A stretch of DNA of 13,710 bases from an uncultured Pseudorhodobacter sp. (GTDB taxonomy: Bacteria; Pseudomonadota; Alphaproteobacteria; Rhodobacterales; Rhodobacteraceae), in assembly GCA_945952425.1 (NCBI GenBank), contig CAMFIX010000028.1, positions 1-13,710 on the forward strand, read 5' to 3'. This document shows, one piece after another, positions 6,530 through 13,684 of the stretch (the stretch's first letter is position 1; each line of letters begins with the position of its first letter). Below the pieces are notes generated by a model. The model worked only from the letters and a program-made list of their open reading frames with translations. It did no database searches and was not told the DNA's origin. Both the position numbers and the translations under genes were made by a program.

Positions 6530-6557
6530 TTGCCTGCGCAGACCATTTTCGTATACC
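6530..6557 (+). promoter_or_regulatory. Predicted promoter for fumC
   Basis: TTGCCT (6530-6535) is followed after 16 bases by TATACC (6552-6557); TACCAT at 6554-6559 with an 18-base spacer is an alternative. The site lies in the most AT-rich part of the gap, and a start near 6565 leaves a leader of about 60 bases with GGGGAG before the fumC ATG. Confidence 0.5.
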
Positions 6558-6625
6558 ATTGCATGCCGATTGAAATTTCCGCGCCGCGGCGTTAGAAGGG
6601 CGCCACTCATAGGGGAGCCTGCAAG

Positions 6626-8020
6626 ATGACTGCGACGCGCACCGAGACCGACAGCTTTGGCCCGCTGGACGTCCCTGCCGACAAGTACTGGGGGGCGCAG
6701 ACGCAGCGCTCGATCATCAATTTCCCGATCGGCTGGGAGCGGCAGCCGGTGCCGGTGATCCGCGCGCTCGGCGTGATCAAACAGGCCTGCGCGCGGGTGA
6801 ACATGGCGCAGGGCGACATATCGGCCGAGCTTGGCAATGCCATCGTCGCGGCAGCGGGCGAGGTGATCGCGGGCAAGTTCGACGACAATTTCCCGCTAGT
6901 CGTCTGGCAGACGGGCTCGGGCACCCAGTCGAACATGAATGCCAACGAGGTGATCTCGAACCGGGCGATCGAGATGCTGGGCGGGGTCATGGGCTCCAAA
7001 AAGCCGGTGCATCCGAACGATCATGTGAATATGGGGCAGTCGTCCAACGACACCTTCCCGACGGCGATGCATGTCGCGATCGGCTGCCATGCGCGGGACG
7101 TGCTGTTGCCGGGGCTGGAAAAGCTTGCCAAGGCGCTTTGGGCGAAGTCCAATGAATTCAAGGGCATCATCAAGATCGGCCGGACGCATACCCAGGATGC
7201 GACGCCGCTGACCTTGGGCCAGGAATTCTCGGGCTATGCGACGCAGGTCGACAAGGGGATCGCGCGTGTGAGGGCTTGCCTGCCCGACATTTACGAGCTT
7301 GCGCAGGGTGGCACGGCGGTCGGCACCGGGTTGAACACCAAGGTCGGTTTCGACAAGCGCGTGGCGGCGGCGATTGCCGAGATCACGGGACTGCCTTTCG
7401 TGACCGCGCCGAACAAGTTCGAGGCTCTGGCCGCGCATGACGCCATGGTGATGTTCTCGGGCGCGCTGAAGACCGTTGCAGCCGCTTTGTTCAAGATTGC
7501 CAATGACTTGCGCCTTCTGGGCTCGGGGCCCCGCTCGGGCCTGGGCGAACTGATCCTGCCGGAGAACGAGCCGGGGTCGTCGATCATGCCGGGCAAGGTG
7601 AACCCGACCCAGGCCGAGGCTTTGACCATGGTTTGCGCGCATGTGATGGGCAATGATGCGGCCGTCGGTTTCGCGGGCAGCCAGGGGCATTTCGAGCTGA
7701 ACGTCTATAACCCGATGATGGCCTATAACGTCTTGCAATCCATGCAACTTCTGGGTGACGCGGCCTCCAGCTTCACCGACAACATGGTGGTGGGGACGCA
7801 GGCCAACGTGGCGCGGATCGAGAAGTTGATGAAGGAAAGCCTGATGCTGGTGACAGCGCTGGCGCCGATCATCGGCTATGACAATGCGACCAAGGTCGCC
7901 AAAACCGCGCACAAGAACGGCACGACCTTGCGCGAAGAGGCCATCGCGCTCGGTTTCGTCGATGGCGAGACCTTCGACCGCATCGTTCGGCCGGAGGAAA
8001 TGGTCGGCCCGAAGGGCTAG
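6626..8020 (+). CDS. fumC: Fumarate hydratase class II
   Basis: FumC interconverts fumarate and L-malate in the TCA cycle as an iron-independent cytoplasmic tetramer. The 464-residue length is typical. Signature residues are present: WQTGSGTQSNMNANEV (94-109), GQSSNDTFPTAMH (137-149), GRTHTQDATPLTLGQEF with H188, and the class signature GSSIMPGKVNP (317-327) with the catalytic S318. The two catalytic positions carry the same numbers as in the E. coli enzyme. GGGGAG lies eight bases before the ATG. A DUF4169 gene starts four bases after the stop and is probably co-transcribed. Aspartase shares the signature, but the overall match to FumC is stronger. Confidence 0.97.
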   Translation: MTATRTETDSFGPLDVPADKYWGAQTQRSIINFPIGWERQPVPVIRALGVIKQACARVNMAQGDISAELGNAIVAAAGEVIAGKFDDNFPLVVWQTGSGTQSNMNANEVISNRAIEMLGGVMGSKKPVHPNDHVNMGQSSNDTFPTAMHVAIGCHARDVLLPGLEKLAKALWAKSNEFKGIIKIGRTHTQDATPLTLGQEFSGYATQVDKGIARVRACLPDIYELAQGGTAVGTGLNTKVGFDKRVAAAIAEITGLPFVTAPNKFEALAAHDAMVMFSGALKTVAAALFKIANDLRLLGSGPRSGLGELILPENEPGSSIMPGKVNPTQAEALTMVCAHVMGNDAAVGFAGSQGHFELNVYNPMMAYNVLQSMQLLGDAASSFTDNMVVGTQANVARIEKLMKESLMLVTALAPIIGYDNATKVAKTAHKNGTTLREEAIALGFVDGETFDRIVRPEEMVGPKG

Positions 8021-8024
8021 GTTC

Positions 8025-8231
8025 ATGGCCGAAATCGTCAATCTGAGGCAAAGACGCAAGGCGGTCGCGAAAGCGGCCGCCAAGGTCCAAGCCACGGCAA
8101 ATGCAGCGAAATTCGGCCGAACCAAGGCGGAGAAGGCCCGCGAGACCGCCGAGGCGGAGCGCGCCGCGACGGAGCTGTCGGGCAAGCAGCGCACGCCCGG
8201 CGCGGCGGGGCCGGAGGGCGACAACTCCTGA
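8025..8231 (+). CDS. DUF4169 family small protein
   Basis: This 68-residue protein of unknown function starts MAEIVNLRQRRKAVAKAAAK and continues with FGRTKAEKARETAEAERAATEL, the hallmark of the small DUF4169 family of alphaproteobacteria. It is Ala/Lys/Arg-rich and should form one long charged helix or coiled coil, with no membrane segment. The gene begins four bases after fumC without a strong ribosome binding site of its own, so translation is likely coupled. In relatives, as far as I recall, the next gene encodes a ribbon-helix-helix protein; here that gene lies more than 1.1 kb further on. Confidence 0.85.
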   Translation: MAEIVNLRQRRKAVAKAAAKVQATANAAKFGRTKAEKARETAEAERAATELSGKQRTPGAAGPEGDNS

Positions 8232-8557
8232 GGCGGGCGATGGTTCGGCATTGTGCAAGTGGCGGGGTCGGTTGCGGGGACGGTCCGGTCAGCTTGCGTC
8301 AAAAGGGTTAAGTTTTCGCCAATATGCTTGGGCGGCAGTGGATGGTGTTTTGTCGAGTGCGATGCCAAAGAGGACCGGCCGGCCAAAGGTGATGTTTATT
8401 TTCTTTTACATACAATAACTTGACGGAATGTCGACTGCGGTTTGACTGCCAGGTTTACCTGCAACCTGGCGCATGCCGGAAAAATAATTCGCATTTTGTT
8501 CTTTTTCGCCCGCGCGATTAACCCGCGCTTAACCGATTGGCGCGAGGCTGAGCCATC
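8232..8557 (+). promoter_or_regulatory. Non-coding gap with AT-rich promoter-like stretch and a strong dyad
   Basis: No gene is visible in these 326 bases. At 8391-8425 the sequence turns AT-rich and carries TACAAT (8411-8416), a near-consensus -10 box, though without a good -35. Downstream, GCCAGGTT (8448-8455) and AACCTGGC (8463-8470) make an eight-base-pair dyad with a seven-base loop. A second, overlapping dyad pairs CAGGT (8450-8454) with ACCTG (8457-8461). These could be an operator or a leader hairpin for the gene at 8558. Confidence 0.4.
8518..8532 (+). promoter_or_regulatory. Candidate CtrA-binding box TTAA-N7-TTAA
   Basis: TTAA (8518-8521), seven bases, and TTAA (8529-8532) match exactly the full binding consensus known for the alphaproteobacterial response regulator CtrA. 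The box sits in a tandem 11-base repeat, CGCGATTAACC and CGCGCTTAACC, and ends 25 bases before the ATG at 8558. TTAA is rare in DNA this GC-rich. So close to the start codon it could activate a nearly leaderless transcript or act as a repressor site. Confidence 0.5.
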
Positions 8558-8830
8558 ATGCGGAACCAGAACCTCACCCCAACGACACCGACTTCGGTCT
8601 CTCCCGCCGCGATCCCGGCCTTCGCGCCCGATCTGTGGCTCTATCAGGTCTTCTCGCCGCTCGCCGTGGCGGGAGGCGCGAAACTTCGCCGCGACATCAA
8701 GGATGTCGAGCAGCACATCGGCCGTGACAGGTTTTTCGCCGAAGCCGCCGCGCGCGGATATGTGGTGAAGGAAGAGGGCCGCGACTTCGTCCTGACCCTG
8801 GCGCGGAAAGCGATCCGCGTGATGGTCTGA
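8558..8830 (+). CDS. Small protein of unknown function (90 residues)
   Basis: I do not recognise this family. Codon use has the strong G/C third-position bias of the neighbouring genes, which supports real coding. Residues 1-20 are a Thr/Pro/Ser-rich, probably disordered head. The rest is compact: PDLWLYQVFSPLAVAGGAKLRRDIKDVEQHI, then FFAEAAARGYVVKEEGRDFVLTLARKAIRVMV. The last part, a helix followed by GYVVKEEGRDFVLTL, looks like the helix and beta-hairpin of a winged-helix fold, but this is impression only. There is no signal peptide or clear membrane helix. A weak GAGG lies ten bases or so before the ATG. It sits between the DUF4169 and ribbon-helix-helix genes, behind a perfect TTAA-N7-TTAA box, and may be a late arrival there. 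Confidence 0.6.
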   Translation: MRNQNLTPTTPTSVSPAAIPAFAPDLWLYQVFSPLAVAGGAKLRRDIKDVEQHIGRDRFFAEAAARGYVVKEEGRDFVLTLARKAIRVMV

Positions 8831-9353
8831 CGGCCAGGCGACCTGATGCTTGGGTCGGGGCCGAACCCTAAGTGGCAACCGGCACATCGGGGGCGGTGTT
8901 TCGGCAAGCGGTTGGTCCCAGGCGCAGTCTGTCGGGCGTCGGAGACTTCACCACGGGTTGCTTGGGCCTGCGGCAGAGACGCCGAATAGGCCAGGCATGT
9001 GCGATGCACCGGGGCACAGGGCTTTTGGAACTGGCCTATCAGAGGCTATGAGGCTCAGGCCCGAGAGGCGCGGGTGTCGGGCTGGGCCTGCTGCAAGCAT
9101 CGCCAGACCGTGATCACTGGGCCATGTTATCTGACCAGAATTGCCGGACTGTGTCAGACGCGAGGGAAACATTAGATCGAACATCCTAGCTCCGCTCTCA
9201 TCACGCACTTCAAATGACCGGATGTGCAGAGGCCCATTTGCCAAACCCTCTGTTCGCTGAACGGCCCCTGCCCCGCGACCAAACCCCTAAAGCCCACCCT
9301 GCCGAACGCTCTGCCGCTTGGCAATTCGCTTTACCCATGGCAGCTTGCCACGC
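8831..9353. other. 523-base stretch without a recognisable gene
   Basis: Frames on both strands give no familiar protein; a 98-codon minus frame (8948-9244) has no family resemblance. A hairpin with one bulged base (GGGTCGG at 8852-8858 with CCGAACCC at 8861-8868) follows the 90-residue gene but lacks a T run, so it is not a standard terminator. GCCCGA (9059-9064) and TCGGGC (9077-9082) form another small dyad. I see no insertion-sequence ends or tRNA. Confidence 0.5.
9318..9350 (+). promoter_or_regulatory. TTGGCAA/TTGCCA dyads just before the ribbon-helix-helix gene
   Basis: TTGGCAA (9318-9324) and TTGCCA (9345-9350) face each other, and inside them TGGCA (9338-9342) pairs with TGCCA (9346-9350) around GCT. 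A further TTGCCAA lies at 9238-9244. Ribbon-helix-helix proteins often bind short inverted repeats near their own start, so this may be an autoregulatory operator. Confidence 0.3.
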
Positions 9354-9599
9354 ATGCCCTCCGACCTGCCCCCTCAGCGCCCTCAGAAGCACAGCCTGAC
9401 GCTCCACGGTCACCGCACATCGGTGTCGCTGGAGCCAGCGTTCTGGCAGGCGTTTCAAGAGCTTGCCAAGACCCGGGGACTTACGGCGAATGCCCTGGCC
9501 GCGGAAATCGACGCCGGGCGCGACGCTTCGGACCAGGGTTTGGCGACGGCGATACGGCTGGAGGTTCTCAAAGACCTGCAGGCGCGCCTCGGGCGCTAG
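9354..9599 (+). CDS. Ribbon-helix-helix domain protein
   Basis: The 81-residue product contains KHSLTLHGHRTSVSLEPAFWQAFQELAKTRGLTANALAAEID: a strand (HRTSVSLE) that would dimerise and read the DNA major groove, followed by two helices. Relatives in this bacterial group are annotated as ribbon-helix-helix proteins (some mislabelled aryl-sulfate sulfotransferase) and usually lie next to fumC and DUF4169. Neither the ATG at 9354 nor the in-frame TTG at 9318 has a ribosome binding site; I chose the ATG because the extra 12 residues look unlike the family and overlap a dyad. DNA binding and its targets are inferred. It is cut off from its usual partners by the segment 8232-9353. Confidence 0.8.
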   Translation: MPSDLPPQRPQKHSLTLHGHRTSVSLEPAFWQAFQELAKTRGLTANALAAEIDAGRDASDQGLATAIRLEVLKDLQARLGR

Positions 9600-10053
9600 G
9601 ATGGGCTGCTGAACGGGCGTTGGAAGCGGGCACTCATGCCCATACCTTGATTGAAGACGGCGCCCCCCGCGGCCGAAGCTTCGGTCTCGTAGCCCTCAAA
9701 GCCGCCTGTTGTGCCCGAAACAAGCCCATCAGCTTCCAGTTTGGGCGACATCCGACAAGGCCTCGCCGCCAAAGTACCTAAACCCGAAGCTTAGCGCCTC
9801 TCTGTGGCAGACAATTGTGATCGAATAACTACCGCCCCCCCCCTGGCAAACCGCTTGTGAAGCCCGTCGATGTCCTGCTGACCCCGCCCCGCTGGTCTCA
9901 TCAACATGCTCGCAACTCGCCTTCCCCGATGGCCCCGCAAGTCCACCCCAACGCAAGACGCTCCCGTCCCCCGCTCCCGCGTCCACCGCCTCCCGCGCCG
10001 CTCTCCCTCCTACGCCCCCAATCGACGGAGCCACGGCGCAGGAGTGCCCCCCT
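9600..10053. other. Gene-free stretch after the ribbon-helix-helix gene
   Basis: No credible coding frame is present. Visible items are a 12-base palindrome, CCGAAGCTTCGG (9673-9684), an ACAATTGT palindrome near 9811-9818 and a run of nine C (9835-9843). From the C run onward the plus strand is strongly C-rich and G-poor. Long Pro/Arg-rich frames here reflect this composition. Confidence 0.5.
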
Positions 10054-10295
10054 CTGTCGGCTGGGCTCCACTCCGCAGCCCCCTATGAACCTCGCCAATC
10101 GCAGAGCACCGACGCCACAACCCCACAGTCGGCAGAACCACCCCACGCGGATGCCGCAGCACCTCAGTCGGCAGGGCTCGGTTCAGCCGCTCCCTAAAAA
10201 CTCAGCCGCTCCCCAAAAGCCCGGCCAATCGCCGATCCCCATCCCACAGTCGGCAGAGCCACCCCACAAGAATACCGCAGCACCTCAGTCGGCGG
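10054..10295 (+). repeat. Degenerate direct repeat of about 121 bp with CAGTCGGCAG cores
   Basis: A ten-base core, CAGTCGGCAG or a close variant, occurs at 10054, 10126, 10165, 10247 and 10286. Spacings alternate 72, 39, 82, 39, so the 10126-10174 block recurs at 10247-10295 exactly 121 bases later with few changes. A tandem copy of TCAGCCGCTCCC (10183-10194 and 10202-10213, period 19) lies between. The repeat length is not a multiple of three and the copies fall in different frames, so it is not a protein repeat. The stretch is C-rich on the plus strand. Confidence 0.7.
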
Positions 10296-10410
10296 GGCCC
10301 CCGGCACCCCATCAAGCCCCCCGAAAACCGCTCCCGCCACGGGGCCGTCAACAAAACCACAGCAAATCACCCATTGTCATCGGACCTCCTTTCCCCTTAG
10401 GGTCGCAGGA

Positions 10411-10559
10411 CGCAAGGCCTCCTTGCGCAGAAATTCTCTGCCAGCCCGCCCGGGCGCCTTGACGGCGCCGGAACGGCAGGCGGTCGGATCGGTCGCAAGA
10501 CCGGAGAGTTGCCCGGCAAGTCCTTGATTTCCCGGGTGTCATTACGGGCCGACAGGCCC
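10411..10559 (+). promoter_or_regulatory. Hairpin-rich region, probable 5' leader of rne
   Basis: Four hairpins occur in 150 bases: CGCAAGG/CCTTGCG (10411-10417, 10421-10427), GGCGCC/GGCGCC (10453-10458, 10464-10469), CGGTC/GACCG with a GCAA tetraloop (10490-10494, 10499-10503), and GGGCC/GGCCC with a GACA loop (10546-10550, 10555-10559). In E. coli, RNase E limits its own synthesis through hairpins in a long rne leader. A similar leader here is plausible, but I could not place the rne promoter convincingly. Confidence 0.45.
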
Positions 10560-10728
10560 AGGGTAGAAACGCGATGAGACGCGCGACACATCGGGAAACT
10601 TGCGCGGGCTGCCCCAAGGGCGCGGCCCCCGTTCCCTTTGCGCTTCCTCTCGCCCGAACAAGCCGCCTCGTTCCGCAAGCCTCCGGGTCACCCCCAAGGG
10701 CCGAAAGAATCCGGCGCAATGGAAGAAC

Positions 10729-13404
10729 ATGTCCAAGAAAATGCTTATCGACGCCACCCACGCAGAGGAGACTCGCGTCGTCGTGGTGGACGGAAACAAG
10801 GTCGAAGAATTCGACTTCGAGACGGTAAACAAGCGTCAGCTCGCCGGGAATATCTATCTCGCCAAGGTCACGCGGGTCGAACCCTCGCTGCAGGCGGCTT
10901 TCGTCGATTACGGCGGCAACCGGCACGGCTTTCTGGCCTTTGCCGAAATCCACCCGGATTATTACCAGATCCCGATGGCCGACCGGAAGGCGCTGATCGA
11001 GGAAGAGCGCGCCTTCGCCCGGGCCGAAGAAGAGGAAGAGAACCGCCGCGCCAGCCGGTCCCGTCCGCGGCCGCAAAAGCCCGCGCCCCAGGTCGTCGAC
11101 CTGGCCGACGAGGTTCTGTCCGAAGAGGCAGAGACCCCCTCGCCCGCGGGTATGGATGTCATCGACCTCGGCGAGGATACCGCGCCTGAGGCGGCTGTCG
11201 AGCCGACCCACGACCATGCGCATCACGACCACGCGCATGACAACACCCACACCCACCACGACGACGCCCCGCATTTCCGCGCCATCGACCATGCGGCCGA
11301 CACCGATGACGAGATCGAATCGGTCGCCGAAGAGGATGTGCACGAGGAAATCTCGGCCCCCCGTAAACCGCGGGCGCGGCGCTACAAGATCCAGGAAGTC
11401 ATCAAGGTCCGGCAGATCATGCTGGTCCAGGTGGTCAAGGAAGAGCGCGGCAACAAGGGCGCGGCGCTGACGACTTATCTCTCGCTCGCGGGCCGGTATT
11501 GCGTGCTGATGCCCAACACCGCGCGCGGCGGCGGCATCTCCCGCAAGATCACCGTGGCGGCCGACCGCAAGAAGCTGAAGGAAATCGCGGGCGAGCTGGA
11601 GGTTCCGGAAGGTGCGGGCCTCATCATCCGCACCGCGGGCGCCAAGCGCACCAAGCCCGAGATCAAGCGCGATTACGAATACCTGATGCGTCTGTGGGAG
11701 GAAATCCGCGAGCTGACGCTGAAGTCGATAGCGCCCGCCAAGATCTACGAGGAAGGCGATCTCATCAAGCGCACGATCCGCGACCTCTACAGCCGCGAGA
11801 TCGACGAAATCCTGGTCGAGGGCGAGGTGGGCTACCGCACCGCCAAGGATTTCATGAAGATGATTATGCCCGCGCAGTCCCGCGTGGTGCAGCCCTATCA
11901 TGACGCGACGCCGCTCTTCGCCCGTTACCAGGTCGAGGGCTATCTCGGCGGCATGTTCAACCCGACCGTGCAGCTGAAATCGGGCGGCTATATCGTCATC
12001 GGCGTGACCGAGGCGCTGGTCGCCATCGACGTGAACTCGGGCCGGGCGACCAAGGAAGGGTCCATCGAGGACACCGCGCTGAAGACCAACCTGGAGGCCG
12101 CGGAAGAGATCGCCCGCCAGCTGCGCCTGCGCGACCTGGGCGGCCTGATCGTCATCGACTTCATCGACATGGAAGAGCGGCGCAACAACCTCTCGGTCGA
12201 GAAGCGCCTGAAAGACAAGCTGAAAACCGACCGCGCCCGCATCCAGGTCGGCCGCATCTCGGGCTTTGGCCTGTTGGAGATGAGCCGCCAGCGCCTGCGT
12301 CCGGGGATGCTGGAATCCACGACGCAGCCTTGCGCCCATTGCCATGGCACGGGCCTGATCCGCTCGGACGACAGCCTTGGCCTGCAGGTTCTGCGCGCGC
12401 TGGAGGAAGAGGGCACCCGCAAGCGCTCGAAAGAGGTGCTGCTGAAGGCGCCCATCGGCATCGTGAACTTCCTCTTCAACCAGAAGCGCGAGCACCTGGC
12501 CCTGATCGAGGCCCGCTACGGCATGGCCGTGCGGATCGAGGCCGATCCGATGATGATCAGCCCCGATTTCACCATCGAGAAGTTCAAGACCGCGACCCGC
12601 TTCGTGCCGGAGGCGCCGGTCGTCTCGGGCAATGCCTCGCTGATGGGGGCGGCGGTCGAGGAAGAAGAGCTGGATCTGGTCGAGGAAGATCTGGAGGACG
12701 AAGTCGAGGATGAGGCTGGCGCCGAGGGCGAGGCCGAGGCGGCGACCACCTCCGAGACCGGGCCGAAGAAGAAGCGTCGGCGTCGGCGGAAGAAGAAGCC
12801 CGCGGGCGGGGTCGCGGCCGTGGCCGGCAGCGCCGACGAGGGTTCGGATGAGGGCGCCGACGAGGGCGATGACGAGGAAGCCGAGGTCGAGGCAGTCGTC
12901 GTGACCGAAGTCGCCGTCTTGGTTGCGGTCGAGCCGGTGGCCGAGGCCCCCGTGGCCCAGGCCGAACCGGCGGTCGAAGCCCCGGCAGAGCCCGCGCCTG
13001 CGCCCAAGAAGACCACGCGCAGCCGCAGCACCAGCGCGCGGGCGAAGAAGCCCGCCGCAGAGGTCGCAGCAGAGGCTCCCGCTGCGGAAGCCGTGGCGGA
13101 AAGCGCGCCCGAGGCGGTCGCCGAGGCTCCCGCGGCGGAGGCCCCGGCCAAGCCCGCCCGCAAACCGCGCGCGCCCTCGTCGCGCAGCAAGAAGGCCGCC
13201 GCCGAGGCGGAGGCCCCGGCCGAGGTTGTGACCGAACCCGCCCCGGCCCCTGTCGCCGAAGTGGTCGCCGAACCCGCGCCCGCCCCGGTCGCCGAAGTGG
13301 CGCCCGAACCGGCAGCCCCCGAACCGGCGGCTCCCGAACCGGCAGCCGAACCCGAAGACCCGAACAAGCCCAAGCGCAAGGGCTGGTGGTCGCTCGGCCG
13401 TTGA
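10729..13404 (+). CDS. rne: Ribonuclease E
   Basis: RNase E starts decay of most mRNAs, processes rRNA and tRNA precursors and scaffolds the degradosome. This copy has 891 residues. The S1 domain begins about residue 38 (GNIYLAKVTRVEPSLQAAFVDYG) and is split by an insertion of about 130 residues (roughly 83-215) that is acidic and holds nine His within residues 161-177. The 5' sensor (R301, T302), the catalytic aspartates D434 and D477, and the zinc-link C535-x2-C538 keep the same mutual spacing as E. coli D303, D346 and C404/C407, so the enzyme should be active. Beyond about 610 the chain is a low-complexity Ala/Glu/Pro scaffold with KKKRRRRRKKK at 680-690, probably RNA-binding, and ends in GWWSLGR. 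I chose ATG 10729 because MSKKMLIDAT aligns with the family start; GGAAG precedes it closely. Confidence 0.96.
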   Translation: MSKKMLIDATHAEETRVVVVDGNKVEEFDFETVNKRQLAGNIYLAKVTRVEPSLQAAFVDYGGNRHGFLAFAEIHPDYYQIPMADRKALIEEERAFARAEEEEENRRASRSRPRPQKPAPQVVDLADEVLSEEAETPSPAGMDVIDLGEDTAPEAAVEPTHDHAHHDHAHDNTHTHHDDAPHFRAIDHAADTDDEIESVAEEDVHEEISAPRKPRARRYKIQEVIKVRQIMLVQVVKEERGNKGAALTTYLSLAGRYCVLMPNTARGGGISRKITVAADRKKLKEIAGELEVPEGAGLIIRTAGAKRTKPEIKRDYEYLMRLWEEIRELTLKSIAPAKIYEEGDLIKRTIRDLYSREIDEILVEGEVGYRTAKDFMKMIMPAQSRVVQPYHDATPLFARYQVEGYLGGMFNPTVQLKSGGYIVIGVTEALVAIDVNSGRATKEGSIEDTALKTNLEAAEEIARQLRLRDLGGLIVIDFIDMEERRNNLSVEKRLKDKLKTDRARIQVGRISGFGLLEMSRQRLRPGMLESTTQPCAHCHGTGLIRSDDSLGLQVLRALEEEGTRKRSKEVLLKAPIGIVNFLFNQKREHLALIEARYGMAVRIEADPMMISPDFTIEKFKTATRFVPEAPVVSGNASLMGAAVEEEELDLVEEDLEDEVEDEAGAEGEAEAATTSETGPKKKRRRRRKKKPAGGVAAVAGSADEGSDEGADEGDDEEAEVEAVVVTEVAVLVAVEPVAEAPVAQAEPAVEAPAEPAPAPKKTTRSRSTSARAKKPAAEVAAEAPAAEAVAESAPEAVAEAPAAEAPAKPARKPRAPSSRSKKAAAEAEAPAEVVTEPAPAPVAEVVAEPAPAPVAEVAPEPAAPEPAAPEPAAEPEDPNKPKRKGWWSLGR
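13231..13347 (+). repeat. Tandem repeats coding for the Pro/Ala/Glu tail of RNase E
   Basis: Two near-identical 36-base units (about 13231-13300) encode EPAPAPVAEVV-type repeats. Three 15-base units follow (13303-13317, 13318-13332, 13333-13347), each coding PEPAA. Both periods are multiples of three, so length changes keep the frame. The repeats lie in the disordered scaffold half. Confidence 0.75.
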
Positions 13405-13408
13405 TGCG

Positions 13409-13438
13409 AAAGGCCCGGAGCAAAGCTCCGGGCCTTTT
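13409..13438 (+). terminator. Rho-independent terminator of rne, possibly bidirectional
   Basis: A perfect 13-bp stem (13409-13421 with 13425-13437) with an AAA loop ends in a T run, starting five bases after the rne stop. Being an inverted repeat, it may also stop transcripts of the convergent minus-strand gene, though that side has only three T. Confidence 0.93.
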
Positions 13439-13453
13439 ACTTGCGGGCTGCCC

Positions 13454-13684
13454 CTAGCCCCGCCGGATCAGGTGCAGCACGACCGCCCCCTCCTCCTCGG
13501 CGCCCAGGTAGTCATGCCCGGCCTCGGCGCAGAAATGCGGCAGGTCGATGCGCGCCATGGCATCGGTGGCGCGCAGGCACAGCACCTCGCCCGGCGCCAT
13601 GGCCTGCAATATCTTGCGCGCCCGCAAGACCGGCAAAGGGCAAAGCAGCCCCTCGCAATCGGCAATCCTGTCCCATCCGCCCAT
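13454..13684 (-). CDS. TusA/SirA/YedF-family sulfur carrier protein
   Basis: This 76-residue protein has the family signature D9-CEGLLCPLPVLRARKIL, with C15 of the CPLP motif as the cysteine that carries persulfide sulfur in the cytoplasm. The later PGEVLCLRATDAMARIDLPHFCAEAGH follows the TusA fold through the second helix. TusA relays sulfur from a cysteine desulfurase to tRNA thiolation or other acceptors; YedF-type members have less clear roles, so no symbol is given. AAGGGG lies about eight bases before the ATG at 13684. It converges on rne across a shared terminator. Its promoter would lie beyond the window. Confidence 0.87.
   Translation of the reverse strand: MGGWDRIADCEGLLCPLPVLRARKILQAMAPGEVLCLRATDAMARIDLPHFCAEAGHDYLGAEEEGAVVLHLIRRG

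Noticed and set aside
8948..9244. 98-codon minus-strand frame in the gap before the ribbon-helix-helix gene
   Set aside because: No family resemblance, no convincing ribosome binding site and a mixed codon pattern. A decayed gene cannot be excluded.
10054..10295. CRISPR array
   Set aside because: Core repeats are only ten bases, spacings are irregular, and the intervening segments are themselves repeated, unlike spacers; no cas genes are nearby.
9857..10462. 201-codon Pro-rich open frame on the plus strand
   Set aside because: Codon use is unlike its neighbours, repeat copies fall in different frames, and there is no ribosome binding site; the frame follows from C-rich composition.
10348..12495. 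715-codon open frame on the minus strand
   Set aside because: It is the antisense shadow of rne, rich in Leu/Gly/Arg/Asp without any family match, while the plus strand has all RNase E catalytic motifs.
12516..13423. Long Ser/Ala/Gly-rich and Arg/Pro-rich minus-strand frames
   Set aside because: They mirror the low-complexity Ala/Glu/Pro tail of RNase E in antisense.
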